Below, piece after piece: positions 1 through 10,640 of a DNA stretch of 64,000 bases. This DNA is from Staphylotrichum longicolle (Eukaryota > Ascomycota > Sordariomycetes > Sordariales > Chaetomiaceae). Position 1 is the stretch's first letter; the number at the start of each line of letters is the position of its first letter. The stretch is from positions 930,001 to 994,000 of the forward strand of contig JAHCVI010000006.1 in assembly GCA_019096155.1 (NCBI GenBank). Direction: 5' to 3'. The notes below the pieces were generated by a model. It searched no databases. It had not been told where the DNA came from and worked only from the letters and a program-made list of their open reading frames with translations. A program made the position numbers and the translations under genes.

Positions 1-611
1 CCACCGCCGTCTCCCTCTATTGGATGCTCACCGAACTCGTCCTCCGCCCCGACCTCGTTGACGAGCTCCGGTCCGAGCTCCTCTCCGTCCTCACGCCCTC
101 GGGCACCCTCCCGCCGACCCAGCTCACCGAGCTCGCCAAGATGGACAGCTTCATGCGCGAGTCGGCGCGCGTCAACACCTTCCACTACCTCGGCCTCAAC
201 CGCATCCTGCAGCACGACTTCCAGTTCTCCATCGGCCCGCGCCTCCCCAAGGGCACCATCGTCTGCGTCGACCAGCACCACATCCACACCTCGCCGGCGC
301 TGTACGAGAACCCGGACGAGTTCGACGCCCTGCGGTTTTACCGCAGGAGGCAGCAGCAGGGGCACGAGACGCGCCACCAGTATGCGAGCAACGGGCCGGA
401 GCTGCTGACGTGGGGGGACGGCCCGCAGGCGTGTCCCGGGCGGGTGTTTGCGACGAACACGATCAAGATTCTGTTGGCGGAGTTGCTGCTGAATTATGAT
501 TTGCAGATGCCGGCGGGGGCGTACAAGCCGGAGAGGAGGTCGTTTCCGAATGGGAGCTCGCAGCCGGATATGGATGCGCAGTTGATGGTGCGGAGGAGGA
601 AAGTGAAGTGA
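1..611 (+). CDS. Cytochrome P450, C-terminal part (5' end outside window)
   Basis: Haem-thiolate monooxygenase; the reading frame is open from base 3 and ends at TGA 609-611. The visible part begins in the I-helix region (AVSLYWMLTEL), has the ExxR motif of the K helix (ESAR in FMRESARV), then the PDEF/ALRF region and the haem-binding loop WGDGPQACPGRVFA with the cysteine ligand. This loop and the preceding YASNGPELLTWG resemble fungal ent-kaurene-oxidase-like P450s (family knowledge), but the substrate cannot be inferred. No intron is seen in this part. The membrane anchor and the N-terminal half lie outside the window. Confidence 0.93.
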   Translation, partial: TAVSLYWMLTELVLRPDLVDELRSELLSVLTPSGTLPPTQLTELAKMDSFMRESARVNTFHYLGLNRILQHDFQFSIGPRLPKGTIVCVDQHHIHTSPALYENPDEFDALRFYRRRQQQGHETRHQYASNGPELLTWGDGPQACPGRVFATNTIKILLAELLLNYDLQMPAGAYKPERRSFPNGSSQPDMDAQLMVRRRKVK

Positions 612-1567
612 TGGGTGTCTTGGATTTGCAACCAAGATGGCGCTATGGTCGGAGTTTTCGTGTTGTGCCTCTGAAGAAGCGGAGTCGTCGTCTTGGTTAC
701 GGCTGGGATTGAGCCAGTTCTGGGCGCTATGTCTTGCTGGAATAGTTCGGGCAAGGCTAGGAAGAATCAGCTTTTGCTCTCCTCTCTGGCATAGGATAAG
801 GACCGACAGTTGTTAAAGTTCGCAACGTAGCAGCAGACAAACCTTGCAACCACACGGCCTCACGCCGGATCTCGACACATCCGTAAGGATAGCGGAGATT
901 ATTAAACTGGTGACGTCGGCAATTTATTCTCTTTCAAAGCTGCGAGCGAGCGTGCCTGCGAAACTCAGTATGCTCTTGAAAGAACCAGCTGATGAACTCG
1001 CAGACGATCGTTCTGTGATTGGCAAGACCCACCACGCTAGATACAATCTGGCCCCTGCCACGACCTTGGTTAGCTGTTCCTGTTACTGTCACACACGGAA
1101 AGATGGTTGACGACTGTTCAACACATGGAGAGAGCGCCCGTCAAGCGCTGTTGGTGATGTAAGTTCACATCTGTAACCTTTGGATAATCTCGCTTGTGAA
1201 GTCAAAGGAACTTCCCAATGTCTTACCTCAGTGATTTTTCAAAACATTTGGCTTAATCACCCTACTGAACCTATCACATATACAAAGATTCGAGGCGTCA
1301 AAAATGAATTGCGGAAAGCGCTAGCATGCATGTGGGTGAAGCTCGTTACGAGCCGAATTTTCCCCTCCCTTAGCTGCCAGCAGCAAGGATTGTGTGATTG
1401 ACGAACCCGGTTTGTTTGCTTGAGCCCGCCAAGCTCCCGGATCTATCGTGCCATATCCTGCCCAAGCAGTTCTTAAGTCTATCCTCACTGGCTCGTTAGG
1501 AATGCGATTGAAAGGCTCCGTAGCCCTGTCAATGGGGACCAGCAACAAAGCCAGCATGAGGTTCGTA
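612..1567. other. Intergenic, nothing supported
   Basis: Only short open frames without domain, splice or composition support. It is the shared 3' flank of the P450 and of the cysteine-module gene that ends at 1568. Confidence 0.5.
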
Positions 1568-2350
1568 CTATGGGCACCCAAATTGCTGCCAAAACATATT
1601 AGTTCTTGGCGTTTGGATGTGTATGCGTTGCCACGGCTAGTTGAGTCGGTGAAGCACTTACCAGACAGCTGCGACAATGCCTGTAGTTTCGGACTACCGT
1701 ATTTTGCAGGCATTGAGTGCCAGCGCGGCATGTTTCTGAAGACTCTAGGGCACATTTGCACCATTCTTCCACCTTGTTGCACTTTGCGCGCTGGAAATGG
1801 GTAAGACTTAGCTGCGAAAACGGGGCAGTAGAGAGGAATCATGTAGGATGAAAACTTACCTGGCATTGGATACAATACCCAGTTCTATTGCTGTGCGAGA
1901 GTGCGTTATTGCAGTCTCCATAAATGTGGCCTGCTTTACATGTGTACATCTCCGGCACGGAGTGGCATTTGCACATCTTTGGGCTGGGCTCCGCCCAGTA
2001 TTGATCCGCCAGCCCCGTCCAGTACCTGTATTGATCCGCCCCCGGGCTGGAATTGTGATTGTCCGTGTGAGCAGGTGCCGGATTGTCCGTGTGAGCAGGT
2101 GTCGGGTTGGAAGGACTCAACGAATACTGTTCGTAGGGGTCGGAGCATGCAGCTGCCTGCACGACGATAAGTTAAAATGCTCAGCTGCTTCGAAACATGG
2201 TGAACTGGTCTGCCGCCAACTTACGCAGGTTTGGCAGTATATGCCTTGTGCTCCACTCGTACCTTCTAATCCCTGTGCGACACCCGTGCAAGAGGTCAAC
2301 CTCTTGCACCATGTGGGATCTTGTCGGCAGAAACACGGGGAAGTCGCCAT
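1568..2350 (-). CDS. Three-module cysteine-rich protein (module gene A)
   Basis: Unrecognised protein of 196 residues, four exons: 2225-2350, 1860-2156, 1662-1811, 1568-1585. All introns are phase 0, three with GTAAGT donors, and the exon codon counts are exact. Each long exon ends with one cysteine module: SPCFCRQ..WC..SC..IYCQTC, then MCKC..TC..DC..GYCIQC, then WCKC..TC..QC..RHCRSC. The pattern is C-x-C-x(6-8)-C-x(5-8)-C-x(11-16)-C-x2-C, and the last Cys lies 0-1 codons before the splice donor. A Ser/Pro/Tyr-rich linker with a duplicated PAHTDN motif precedes module 2. No signal peptide or membrane segment is visible, so an intracellular metal-binding or cysteine-framework protein is an inference. 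ATG 2350 is 50 bp downstream of a TATA box. Paralogs lie at 3533, 5769, 7943 and 20719. Confidence 0.72.
2057..2104. repeat. 24-bp direct repeat, two copies
   Basis: Two tandem copies of a 24-bp unit (GATTGTCCGTGTGAGCAGGT plus four bases), differing at the last bases. They lie in exon 2 of module gene A and encode the duplicated PAHTDN in its linker. A looser repeat (tattgatccgcc) lies just upstream at about 2000-2040. Confidence 0.8.
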
Positions 2351-2401
2351 GGCTAAGGTATGTAGAATAGGCCGAAAAACCAGGGAGAAAGACTGCCGCT
2401 G

Positions 2402-2410
2402 TTTTATAAT
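2402..2410 (-). promoter_or_regulatory. TATA box of module gene A
   Basis: On the minus strand CATTATAAAAC, about 52-60 bp upstream of the first ATG at 2350. This allows a short leader of roughly 20-30 nt. It supports the chosen start, which has no earlier ATG in the leader. Confidence 0.5.
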
Positions 2411-2420
2411 GCTTGGCTAG

Positions 2421-3111
2421 TCAGGAAAATGAGTTGGCGATGGGAGTCTGGGATGTACTTGACGAAGTTGGAGGTTCGCTGATGGCTTGCAGGTTGGAAA
2501 TTACCGGATTCACGCTGTTTATGTAGCATATAGGCGGGCTTTCCAAGACCTGCGCCAGTTCTGCTTCTCGTGTGGCATTCAGGCCATTTGTATTTCGGTC
2601 TTTGTATGTCCGAAGTTTCATAGTGTCGTAGTAACAGTACATCAACAAAAAAACAAATTGGAGAACTTCTCCTGACTTAAGTTCCCGGCCGAGCATGACG
2701 AAGTGCTATCACGAAAATATAACTATACCGCATTTGTCTGGCCTCAGATCGGTTGTTAATGTCCAAATAGTCTCCCACCTGCTCCTCAGCTTCAAAATTC
2801 CGCAAAGCAGAGCGGATGGGTCTGGTGATTGAGGAAGATGAAGTCCGGAGGGTAGCTGGGCAATCTACGAACACATGATGCTTTTTGGTCACCAGAACAT
2901 CCAGAAATACGTGATATCGGTAATGTACATACCATAACCTTTCACACAGCAACAAAGCAGACTTTGTCCCCCCAACCGCGCACGCCCAACAACGTTCAGT
3001 AGGCTGGGTAGAAAGGACGTAGCCATCCCATTTACCAGCTTGAACGGAATTGTAAACTTACAAGCATGCTATAATAATAGAGGCATGTGGCTTGCTGGGC
3101 GATTTGGCCAT
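2421..3111 (-). other. Coding-like stretch, weak BTB-like resemblance
   Basis: Minus-strand open segments could be joined by introns. A short first exon (MAKSPSKPH...) from ATG 3111 ends at a good GTAAGT donor. A middle segment has an HHVFVDC..LRTSSSS..SALRNFEAEE pattern that loosely recalls the BTB fold of fungal BTB/POZ proteins. A GTATAG donor and an AAG acceptor could join it to a last segment ending at 2421. No complete domain is seen and the splice pattern is uncertain. It may be a decayed gene. Confidence 0.25.
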
Positions 3112-3532
3112 GGTTGTCTGATTAGTCCTTTCATGGGTAACACGTGGCAACTCGACGCCTAGAGCAATTCCAAAACACATGAGGGCACACATAGCGCGCA
3201 ATTGTCCCTCATTCTCGTTCGATCTCATGTGTAATTTTTGATACTGTGATAATTTCCACAAAGTAGAACTAACGCCTTGAATGTACCCCCCCTAATCGGG
3301 TTTACTCAGACCGAAACCTGAATGTACTGTGCTAGCCATCACTCTTCCTCAACTCAGTCACCAACTCTACGAGGGGAGAAGTTTGCAACAATATTGGACA
3401 TTGGTAAATGAAGCTTTGGATTCATGTTAACCTTTTTTCTTCGTCTACCTGTCTTGAAGCTGTCCAGCAACCCTGTTTCTCTACTCCACCATCCCTGACC
3501 GCAAATCCCAACGCCTCGGCTTACCAACCAGT

Positions 3533-4184
3533 TCATCTCGGGATCAACTGCAATGAGGCCTTGGCGTTGACGCCCAAAGATAGGCACCGACGTAGGTGAT
3601 ACCATCCTATCCGCTTTTGCAGTCCTTGATCTGGCGAAGCATTTAACCAGCGTGAATGTTTACGTATGCAAATAATCGCACTCCACCCAGTCGATGCATA
3701 TGCATCATTGCCTGTCTGAGCAAGACCTTTGCACCTCACTCCTCCCGTGCAGGAGCTCGATGACTTGGCGCACAGGCATAGTTTTCTTGTGCTGCTGCTG
3801 CTGCTGACCTGGTTCCTGCTGCTGGCCTGATTGTTGCTGCTAATTGATCGCTGGTTTGTGGAAGTACTCGGCCTGCCGAAGCTGTGATGACTGGTCAAAC
3901 TGCCCTGCTGGCTGGAGCCGCTGCCAGAGGCGCGGCTGGCTCCCTTCCCACGCTTCGGCGCAAAGGCATCGCTGGAGCATGTTTGTGCCTGCATGGAGGA
4001 GCGCAACAGTCAGCTTATAAAGTGGGTGGGCAGGAAGAAGACACAAGAGAGCTGGAACCAGACTCACACATGCGGCGCAGTAGAGAGAGACTGGTTGACT
4101 GGATGCCTCTCCGGTGCAGCATGGGTTGGTGCAGCGTGCAATAGCGCTTGCGACGGCCCTGCAGAAACAAGGGCGTCTCGGCAT
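3533..4184 (-). CDS. Two-module cysteine-rich protein, second module incomplete (module gene B)
   Basis: Unrecognised family, about 190 residues, two exons (4068-4184 and 3533-3988). The phase-0 intron has a GTGAGT donor and an ATGCAG acceptor. Exon 1 is one module: RPCFCRAV..RC..CC..LYCAAC, with the final Cys immediately before the donor. Exon 2 has a long Ser/Asn/Gln-rich linker (serines partly from AGC repeats), then LCLCAKSSSSCTGGVRC, the first half of a module. The expected YCxxC is absent: the frame reads through to a stop at 3533 with no cysteine pair. Either the second module has decayed or a splice site was missed; the first half is well preserved. The leader has a TATA box and a C/T-rich stretch. 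ATG 4184 is the first in-frame ATG; an upstream ATGTAG start-stop lies at 4298-4303. Confidence 0.6.
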
Positions 4185-4325
4185 AGTGGATTCGTGCTTC
4201 GAGGTTAGAGTGTCTGAGTTGAAATGAGTGGCGATGTGGTGGTTTTGTCGAGATGTGACCCAAGACGCCAGTGAGTGCAGTTCGTCGAGGGTGGTGACTA
4301 CATCTACGTGTTGATGGGGTCAAGG

Positions 4326-4334
4326 GTTTATAAT
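4326..4334 (-). promoter_or_regulatory. TATA box of module gene B
   Basis: On the minus strand CATTATAAACC, about 145 bp upstream of ATG 4184. This is compatible with a leader of a little over 100 nt. Confidence 0.45.
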
Positions 4335-5768
4335 GTGTTGGAATGGATCCTCTGTCAGAGCCCTACTTGTCCTGGTGTGCCCAGTTCCCATGCCATGTCG
4401 CTCACATGCGTATCGGGCCGCCGATGAACCCAAGTTAGGCCCATTGTCAACACTCAAAGTCTATACTCTACGACTTCCATATGACTACTGAGAAGACAAA
4501 CCAGGGTTATGTGGTCTTAAAATACTCTTGCCGCGTGTCAAGGTCACGCACTGTCGCAACATCAAAGGTAGGAGGTGGAGCAAACATGTTAATGTGAGAC
4601 TCTTTTCTTTTGTAGAGCTATGAGACAGCCCGGGAATATTGGAGGATATCATGGGCCCTCAAGGGAATGAGCGCTATGTCAGCCGGTCATCTATGACGGC
4701 AGGTAGGATGGCTTCTGTGCTCCGCCTCCAAGGAACATGATCGCGCAGGGGGGGGGGGGCGTATCTTGTTGTTTTCAACACAAATGCTCACGCGACGTTT
4801 TGGATCACAAATCTGCGGCCATGATCCTTTTGGAGATTGAGGTCACTATGTTCCAACTTGGCTGGCGACTCCACTGCGATGGCTAAGCCGCAATGCCGTT
4901 GATCTGGTAACCAAATTGCCTTGTAAAGTACACAGAGGGACGGGATGGTGCGTTTGTATCGACCACCTCGCCCGCCTTGACAGTTTTGGGCAGAACTGCA
5001 TCATTCAGACCGATTTGGGCTTGAAGACAATGTGCATGATTCGCACGGCAACCGTTACTCCAGGCCAGTCGCGCTTAGAGGAGCTGAGAGTGTACCGGCA
5101 AGTGACCCCTTTTTCCCCCTGCGTTTCAGTTCGCTCTAGTCGGGTCGGCTAACAAGCTGCTCCTCAGCACCGACTACGCTCGCACTGGGGGACTCAACTT
5201 TGGTCACTGCTGGAGAGCCGATAATCCAGTATGGGGCCCGGATCCGAGTATAGGTATCATCAGCGACAGCCGGATGGCCATGCACATCAGTGAGTTTTTG
5301 TCACTGTTCAGACTGAATCCAAACCAAGTCACGGCCTTACAAGGACTTTGTGTCACAACAATGGGAGGTAAAGGAGGATGTACTGTGACCACGCCCGAGC
5401 CGTGCGAGTTTTGCTATTTCCATCCTTGACCCCCGTCCATCCACTCCGGGTCGTGGGGAACGGGGCATGGAGTAGGGATAGGATGGAACAGATAGGGTGA
5501 AAATAACTGCTAGCATGCTGCCCAATTTTGCAGAATTGAACTATCAAATGTAACTGAGAATACCACGGTGTGCGCAAAATCGGCGCCAGCGAACGAGTGA
5601 TTGTCTTGGGCGTCGGAATGCCGCCACGGAGAACTTGTTGCAAACTGGAACGTCCTGGACCAAGGCGCAGGTGTTGGGTACTGACGTGGTTTGTTCAGTT
5701 GCGTCGGAGCTGACTTCTAAGGTTGACGACGGGAGTCAAGTGTGAAGCTTTGCTTTGGCGCCAGAGGC
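4335..5768. other. Intergenic, nothing supported
   Basis: No convincing coding frame. It contains a run of 12 G at 4748-4759. It is the 3' flank of module gene C and the 5' flank of module gene B. Confidence 0.5.
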
Positions 5769-6590
5769 CTAGGAGGAAGTCGAGTATGGCCCGCATCCGG
5801 CAACCTTGATGAAGTAAGGTACACATGTGATCAGCCCTCAAGAGTAACAGGTTCTCCAGAACAACAATGAGGCACCTTACCACGCAGCCGCTGCAGTATC
5901 CAGAGCCGCCGACAAAGGGGACAAATCGGCAGTTCTGGCTAGTACCACCAGCTTTGCAAGAACTTGAGCCTATACACTTGCAAGAGGCCGTGGTGCCACT
6001 CGCTCCAGTGGTGGGAGCAGCACTGTATGTAAGATAATAGGGAGGTGGTGGAGTTTTCGCGGCATCTGCTCTGCTCTGCGTGGGCTGCGCATCGCAATAA
6101 CCAGCCTGATGATTCGGGTTTTATCAGTATATGAAACAAGAAACGAAAACAATCATTGGAAACCTTACGCAAGTCCCACAATAACCACCAGATCCAGAAC
6201 CGTAGCCAACCTTTCCACATGTGCGAGGCCATCTGCAGTCGCCAGCGACTGACTTGCATTTACAGTCTGTGCCTGAGAGAAAGTTGTAATAACTTGGGTA
6301 GCTCAGGGTATCTCTGCTTGAGCCATAGTCGCTGTCTGAGAAATAGCGATTGCCCGTACGAGGGATCTCGATAGAGGCGAAGGAGCGGCCATAGTTCTTG
6401 GAGGCACAACTGCTCTCCTAGATCAGCAAATAACGTGTCAGTAAAGTGTCAAGCAGTAATGGTGGTCAGAAGTCAGGCTTACGCATGGGTTGCAGTAGAT
6501 GGATAACACATTTGCGCGTCCTGTGCAAGCTGCCTTGCAGAGGACTCCATGGCCTCGTTTGGCGCAGAGACATTGGCAAGTGCCAAACAT
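5769..6590 (-). CDS. Three-module cysteine-rich protein (module gene C)
   Basis: Unrecognised 205-residue protein from four exons: 6483-6590, 6169-6417, 5881-6105, 5769-5804. All junctions are phase 0. Modules end the exons: CQCLC..LC..AC..IYCNPC, DCKCKS..DC..TC..GGYCGTC and SCKCIG..SC..NC..GYCSGCV. Exon 4 encodes only VAGCGPYSTSS before TAG. Modules 2 and 3 match modules 2 and 3 of gene D (7943-8926) in sequence and linker start (AGYC), so the two are local duplicates. In gene D the exon beginning DAGCGTYSSS continues into a fourth module; here a stop ends it. The last intron uses an AAG acceptor. ATG 6590 is the first ATG after the open upstream frame. No secretion signal is seen. The role is unknown; cysteine spacing suggests metal binding or a disulphide scaffold (inference). 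Confidence 0.72.
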
Positions 6591-7942
6591 GGCAGATGTA
6601 TCTGGGAGGCGGCGATATTTGGCTCGTGTAAGATCTTTTTCCCAAGCAGAATGGAAAGCTCGAAAGGTAAAGCCTCTGGGCAAGGATCCCAAGGAAAGGG
6701 GCGGGTCTTGTTGTAAAAGTTGTCAGGTTACGGTAGTCCTGATGTGCTCAACACTGGACTTTGCCACGCTGTGGGCATCCTTTTGAGCTTCATTTAACTC
6801 CGCCCAGACGGTTGTATGCCACGTTTTGAGCACACGTCACTGTTTGGGTTGAAGTCTTTGGGACGAACTAAACACACTTAATTTGGGTACCTGTGTAGAG
6901 CGCGGGTGTCGCTCGTGACAAAGATCGGGTACCCACCATGTATTAACACAATGCCAATGACCCCAAGACGAACCAACTGCACTGTCAGTTGACCCGATCT
7001 TAGCTGCAGAAGACAAAGGCTCAGCACTAGCAAAGGTTTCTTGTTCCCATTGGCCTCGGCAGGGTGGCCATAAAGAAAGGCAGAACTCTTCTGCCATCTG
7101 AGATGGCCTGCAACGACCATTAACATCATCAAAAGGAGACAAAGATTTGATTTGTGAGCCCATCACCTTTGCTTCTTAACCACCTGACACCCCCCCATTT
7201 CTGCGGATGCTCTGCACGTGGCTACCATGCGGTTTTCAGCCTCTTCCGCTCGTTCCCTGCACCCCGATAGAATGATTTGTAGCAGTGTAACCTAGCTTAA
7301 CTGAGAACGCATGTCGCGCAGTGCCTGGATGGCATCCTGGTTCTCGGATGCAGTCAAACGAACTAACTCAAGTAAAGTGGGTACTACAGAGACATGTGTT
7401 GTCATCAAGACATCTAGAAAGACCGGACTAAGGCCGAGATTCAAGGGAAGAACGTTGAGCTGGTGCTTGAAGCTGAAGTTGTCGCGTGATTGTCACGCGA
7501 GGACAAGACATTGTTGGTGTCCCAAAACACGCCATGTACATACAGCTCTCTGAGACCTTGACAGCTAATTATGTTGGCACTCAAGAAAATTAGATACAAA
7601 GCGACAAAGTTTTTTGCCGTGGAAATTGGAACTGCATAGCTTAGGGCAAGTCTAGAGAACGGAAATAGATGCGACTCTGTTGCTTTGAGTCCCTAGAATT
7701 GGTTTCAACAATCAAAGGCTTAAGTTGTTAGATAACACGGACCGCTAGACAGAGAGAAGGTAATGATCTCAGAGCTACAACGCATATAATCTGGGATGTT
7801 TTATGTAGACGGTCACCTGCAGTGGGTAGTACCTAGTTATATTGCAAAAGCAAGACTGGATTATCTGCAACCATGGCGACCCCCCTTAGACACAGCAACC
7901 ATGAATTATATCTAATCAGCGCTAAATAGGAGCTCTTGACTT
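6591..7942. other. Intergenic, nothing supported
   Basis: It holds the presumed promoter of module gene C and the 3' flank of gene D. A minus-strand open frame at 6837-7166 has no recognisable motif and I do not call it. Confidence 0.5.
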
Positions 7943-8926
7943 CTAGCAGTTGTAAAACTAGATATGGTCAGGATCCGGAGTGAATTCATATTGGTAGTGT
8001 TGGATGTAAAGGGAAAATCAGGACACGCGTACCTTGCACAAACCACACCACAGCTCAGGACTGACCACATACTTCTCACAACGCGCCCCGGCCTTGCACG
8101 CTCGAGTGGGCCAAGCAAAGCAGAGACATTTCTCCCTAGTCGTGTCTGTGTGTTTCGAAGCGCTGGTACCTACTAAAGAACTCGGTTGGTAGGAAGAGGA
8201 GTAAGTTCCGCAGCCGGCGTCCTCGATGTCCATTGTCAGCTCGTCACCAGGAACCCCTTGCCACCATAACTAGAATTTAGCTTACCACGCAACCACTGCA
8301 GTACCCGTAAGCTCCTGTAACGGGGATGAACCGACATTTCCCGCTGATACCGCCTGCCTTGCAACTACCAGAGCCGAAACACTTGCAGGACGCAGTTGTG
8401 GCCCCAGACCCGAGAGCGAAAGAAGCACTTTCTGTGGCAGAATATGAGGCCAATGAGCTTGTTCCTCCGCTGTTGGAGCTTCTTCTGTTGCAATAACCGG
8501 CCTTGTGACGCAAAATTGTCAGTCTCATCATGGCCGTAGTCAAAGAACAAAAAACCGCGTCAAAGGAAAGCATACGCAGACTCCACAGTAACCACCAGAA
8601 CCAGCACCGAACCGAGGCTGACAGCATGTGCTGGGCCACTGGCAGGAGCCGGTTCCCGATTTGCATTGGCAGTTGATCGTGAGTGAGGAAGAACTGCTGG
8701 ATGAGGTTTCGTATCTACTGCGGCCGGTGGGACATTTGGTCTCCTAAAGGCAGTTTTCGCATGTTAATTAGCAAGAGAATAGGAGCAACGGTGATGAAGA
8801 CAAACTCAGACTCACGCATTCCACACAGTAAGATCCTAGCGGCGTTGCCCGGCCTGTACAGTAATAGATGGCCATGCAGTTGTCCTTGTTTCCTGCTATG
8901 CGGCAGCGGCATGCACCTGCTGACAT
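7943..8926 (-). CDS. Four-module cysteine-rich protein (module gene D)
   Basis: Unrecognised 232-residue protein; the best-preserved member of the family. Five exons: 8816-8926, 8576-8743, 8286-8501, 8033-8221, 7943-7957. Every junction is phase 0 and every exon is a whole number of codons. The first four exons each end with a module: CRCRIAG..NC..YC..GSYCVEC; CQCKSG..SC..TCC..GGYCGVC; CKCFGS..SC..KC..GYCSGCV; KCLCFAW..AC..RC..LWCGLCK. The final exon adds only FYNC. Linkers are Ser-rich. Introns use GTGAGT, GTATGC, GTAAGC and GTACGC donors; two acceptors are AAG and GAG instead of YAG. The start is MSAGACRCR with module 1 at the very N terminus, as in genes A to C. No signal peptide is seen. 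It is a paralog of gene C, which lacks the fourth module. Confidence 0.78.
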
Positions 8927-10333
8927 TGTGGGTAAAGTATTGGGGCTTTTGTCGTCTTCTGTGGTGTTATGCTGGCCAAGGAGCTCAAGAGGTTTAGGAC
9001 ACCAGGGCTGTGAAGCGTTGACCTGGATGTTTAAAAGCTGGCAGAGCTGTGGAAATACGGGAGTCTCAGATAGCGGAGGATGCAGGTATCTTGTAGACTC
9101 TTATTTCTGGCCCAGTGGCCCAGAGATTGGTTATGCCACGTGTAGAGTGCTCCATCACTGTTTGTTTCAGTCACTTAAACTCACTGGTCATTCCTCCAAC
9201 ACTGATACCACGCGACGTCGACATAAAAGATAATTGCTTCTCCGCAGGCTAACCTTGAAGTTAATACGTGTACCCATATGAGGCGAGGCAGTGACTCCAC
9301 GAAGGAGCGCTTACCTTGTTCGATTTTGAGACGTAAGCGTAGGAGATAAAGGCAACTCTGCTACAATGAAAGGTGAGGTGATCACACCAGTCTCAAGGAT
9401 GGAAACCGACGAGACCCTTTGAATCCTGGAGTGGCTTTCCAAAGCCACAAACGGTGTCACTATCCATGGCAAAGTCAGCGCACACATTGAGTATGTGGTC
9501 TCAATCCCTGATGTGTCTCGGTTGTCTAATACATGGATGCTGTCATGAACAAAACAGCCCTGGCCGGTCAGATTAGGGAAGGAGGCTTACAGGCTCTTGT
9601 TTCTGTACAAGTTTCAAGAAAGCTAATGTTTTCCTGTGGTCCTGTGTCTTCAATACACGGAGCCAATGCGCTGAAAAAAGAAATTATCTTCCAATACTTG
9701 AGACGGGTTCCGCTGACTACTTCATGCGGAGTCAATAGCAGTACTCGAGGGTGTCTTAGATTCCCAACTTCCTGCTCGTGCGTGAATTCGTCTCCCAAAT
9801 GCTTCATTTCTAGTATCAAGGTGTGTTGCTTTTAGTACTTTGAGGCCGGCACTCATGATGACTCTCCAAATACCTCAATCAATCGTTTAGCGGGTGGCAC
9901 GACTGCCGAAAACTTGTTGAATGCGAGTGGTCATCGTTTCTAGCCGACCAAGTTCCACGGTTACGGGCTTGATCCGCCCCACGGGCGACCTCGGAGGACT
10001 TCGATACAGGCCATAGGGCGCGTCTCGGGTACAATCATGCCCTACCAATAGCCGCCACCAGATTGCGAAGACGATGCGGCGGTGATTTGTCCGCGTTTAT
10101 TGGGTGACGAACAGTCATGTCATACCCGAAGAGTCTCACGTCGCAAGATGCAAGGCTGATCTCGAGCCAGTATTTCAGCCTTGCTGAAACTCGCGTTAGC
10201 GAGGCTGTGCTTCTCGCGTCCAATGGTTGGGGGTCTAAAATTATCTCGCAACCCCGCACCGCATGCAGCAGAACATGATCAGTCCTCATGTAACCAAGAA
10301 CCGACTCGGCTTTGCAAAACGTTGGAGTTCGAC
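8927..10333. other. Intergenic, nothing supported
   Basis: It separates the divergent module gene D (minus) and NLR gene (plus), so it presumably carries both promoters. An antisense pair of open frames at 9533-9835 has no recognisable motif. Confidence 0.45.
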
Positions 10334-10618
10334 ATGCCAGTGCACCGGATCGGCTTCACCGAACTTTCCGGTGTTCGGGGCGCTAGGGAGGGACCGTACC
10401 GGGTCAAGTACGCGATCAACTCCCATAGAGGTGCCTTTGTCGTGACTGACGCCGAGGCAGCATCATCTTTGTGCACGGCTTGCGAGGGCATCCGCAACGC
10501 ACATGGGAGGACCACCGGGACAGAGGCACCTTGGACAGGGGCGAAACGGACGGGGGAGCGGCGACGTTACGCAAACGAGATATTTTGGCGGCCTTCTTCA
10601 AGTCCAAGTCACTGTCCA
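10334..10618 (+). pseudogene. NLR gene, 5' part: N terminus of SesB-like alpha/beta hydrolase
   Basis: Start of the NLR whose remainder begins at about 16811. Exon 1 (10334-10407, MPVHRIGFTELSGVRGA...) is followed by a 53-bp intron (GTACGC donor, CTGAC branch, CAG at 10460). Exon 2 reads IIFVHGLRGHPQRTWEDHRD, the oxyanion-loop region typical of the hydrolase domain at the N terminus of fungal NLRs (family knowledge: [IV]FVHGLxGHPxxTW). The frame ends in KRDILAAFFKSKS and then runs into AT-rich mitochondrial sequence. In family members this FF+K/S stretch is a variable linker just before the WP..L block, which is exactly where the 3' part resumes. So one gene was split by insertion. The 5' fragment alone cannot encode a full domain. 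Confidence 0.85.
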
Positions 10619-10640
10619 AATTATTGATAATAAATTATTA

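Noticed and set aside
2421..3111. Confident BTB/POZ gene
   Set aside because: Only a loose resemblance in about 45 residues, with uncertain splicing; left as a weak coding-like stretch.
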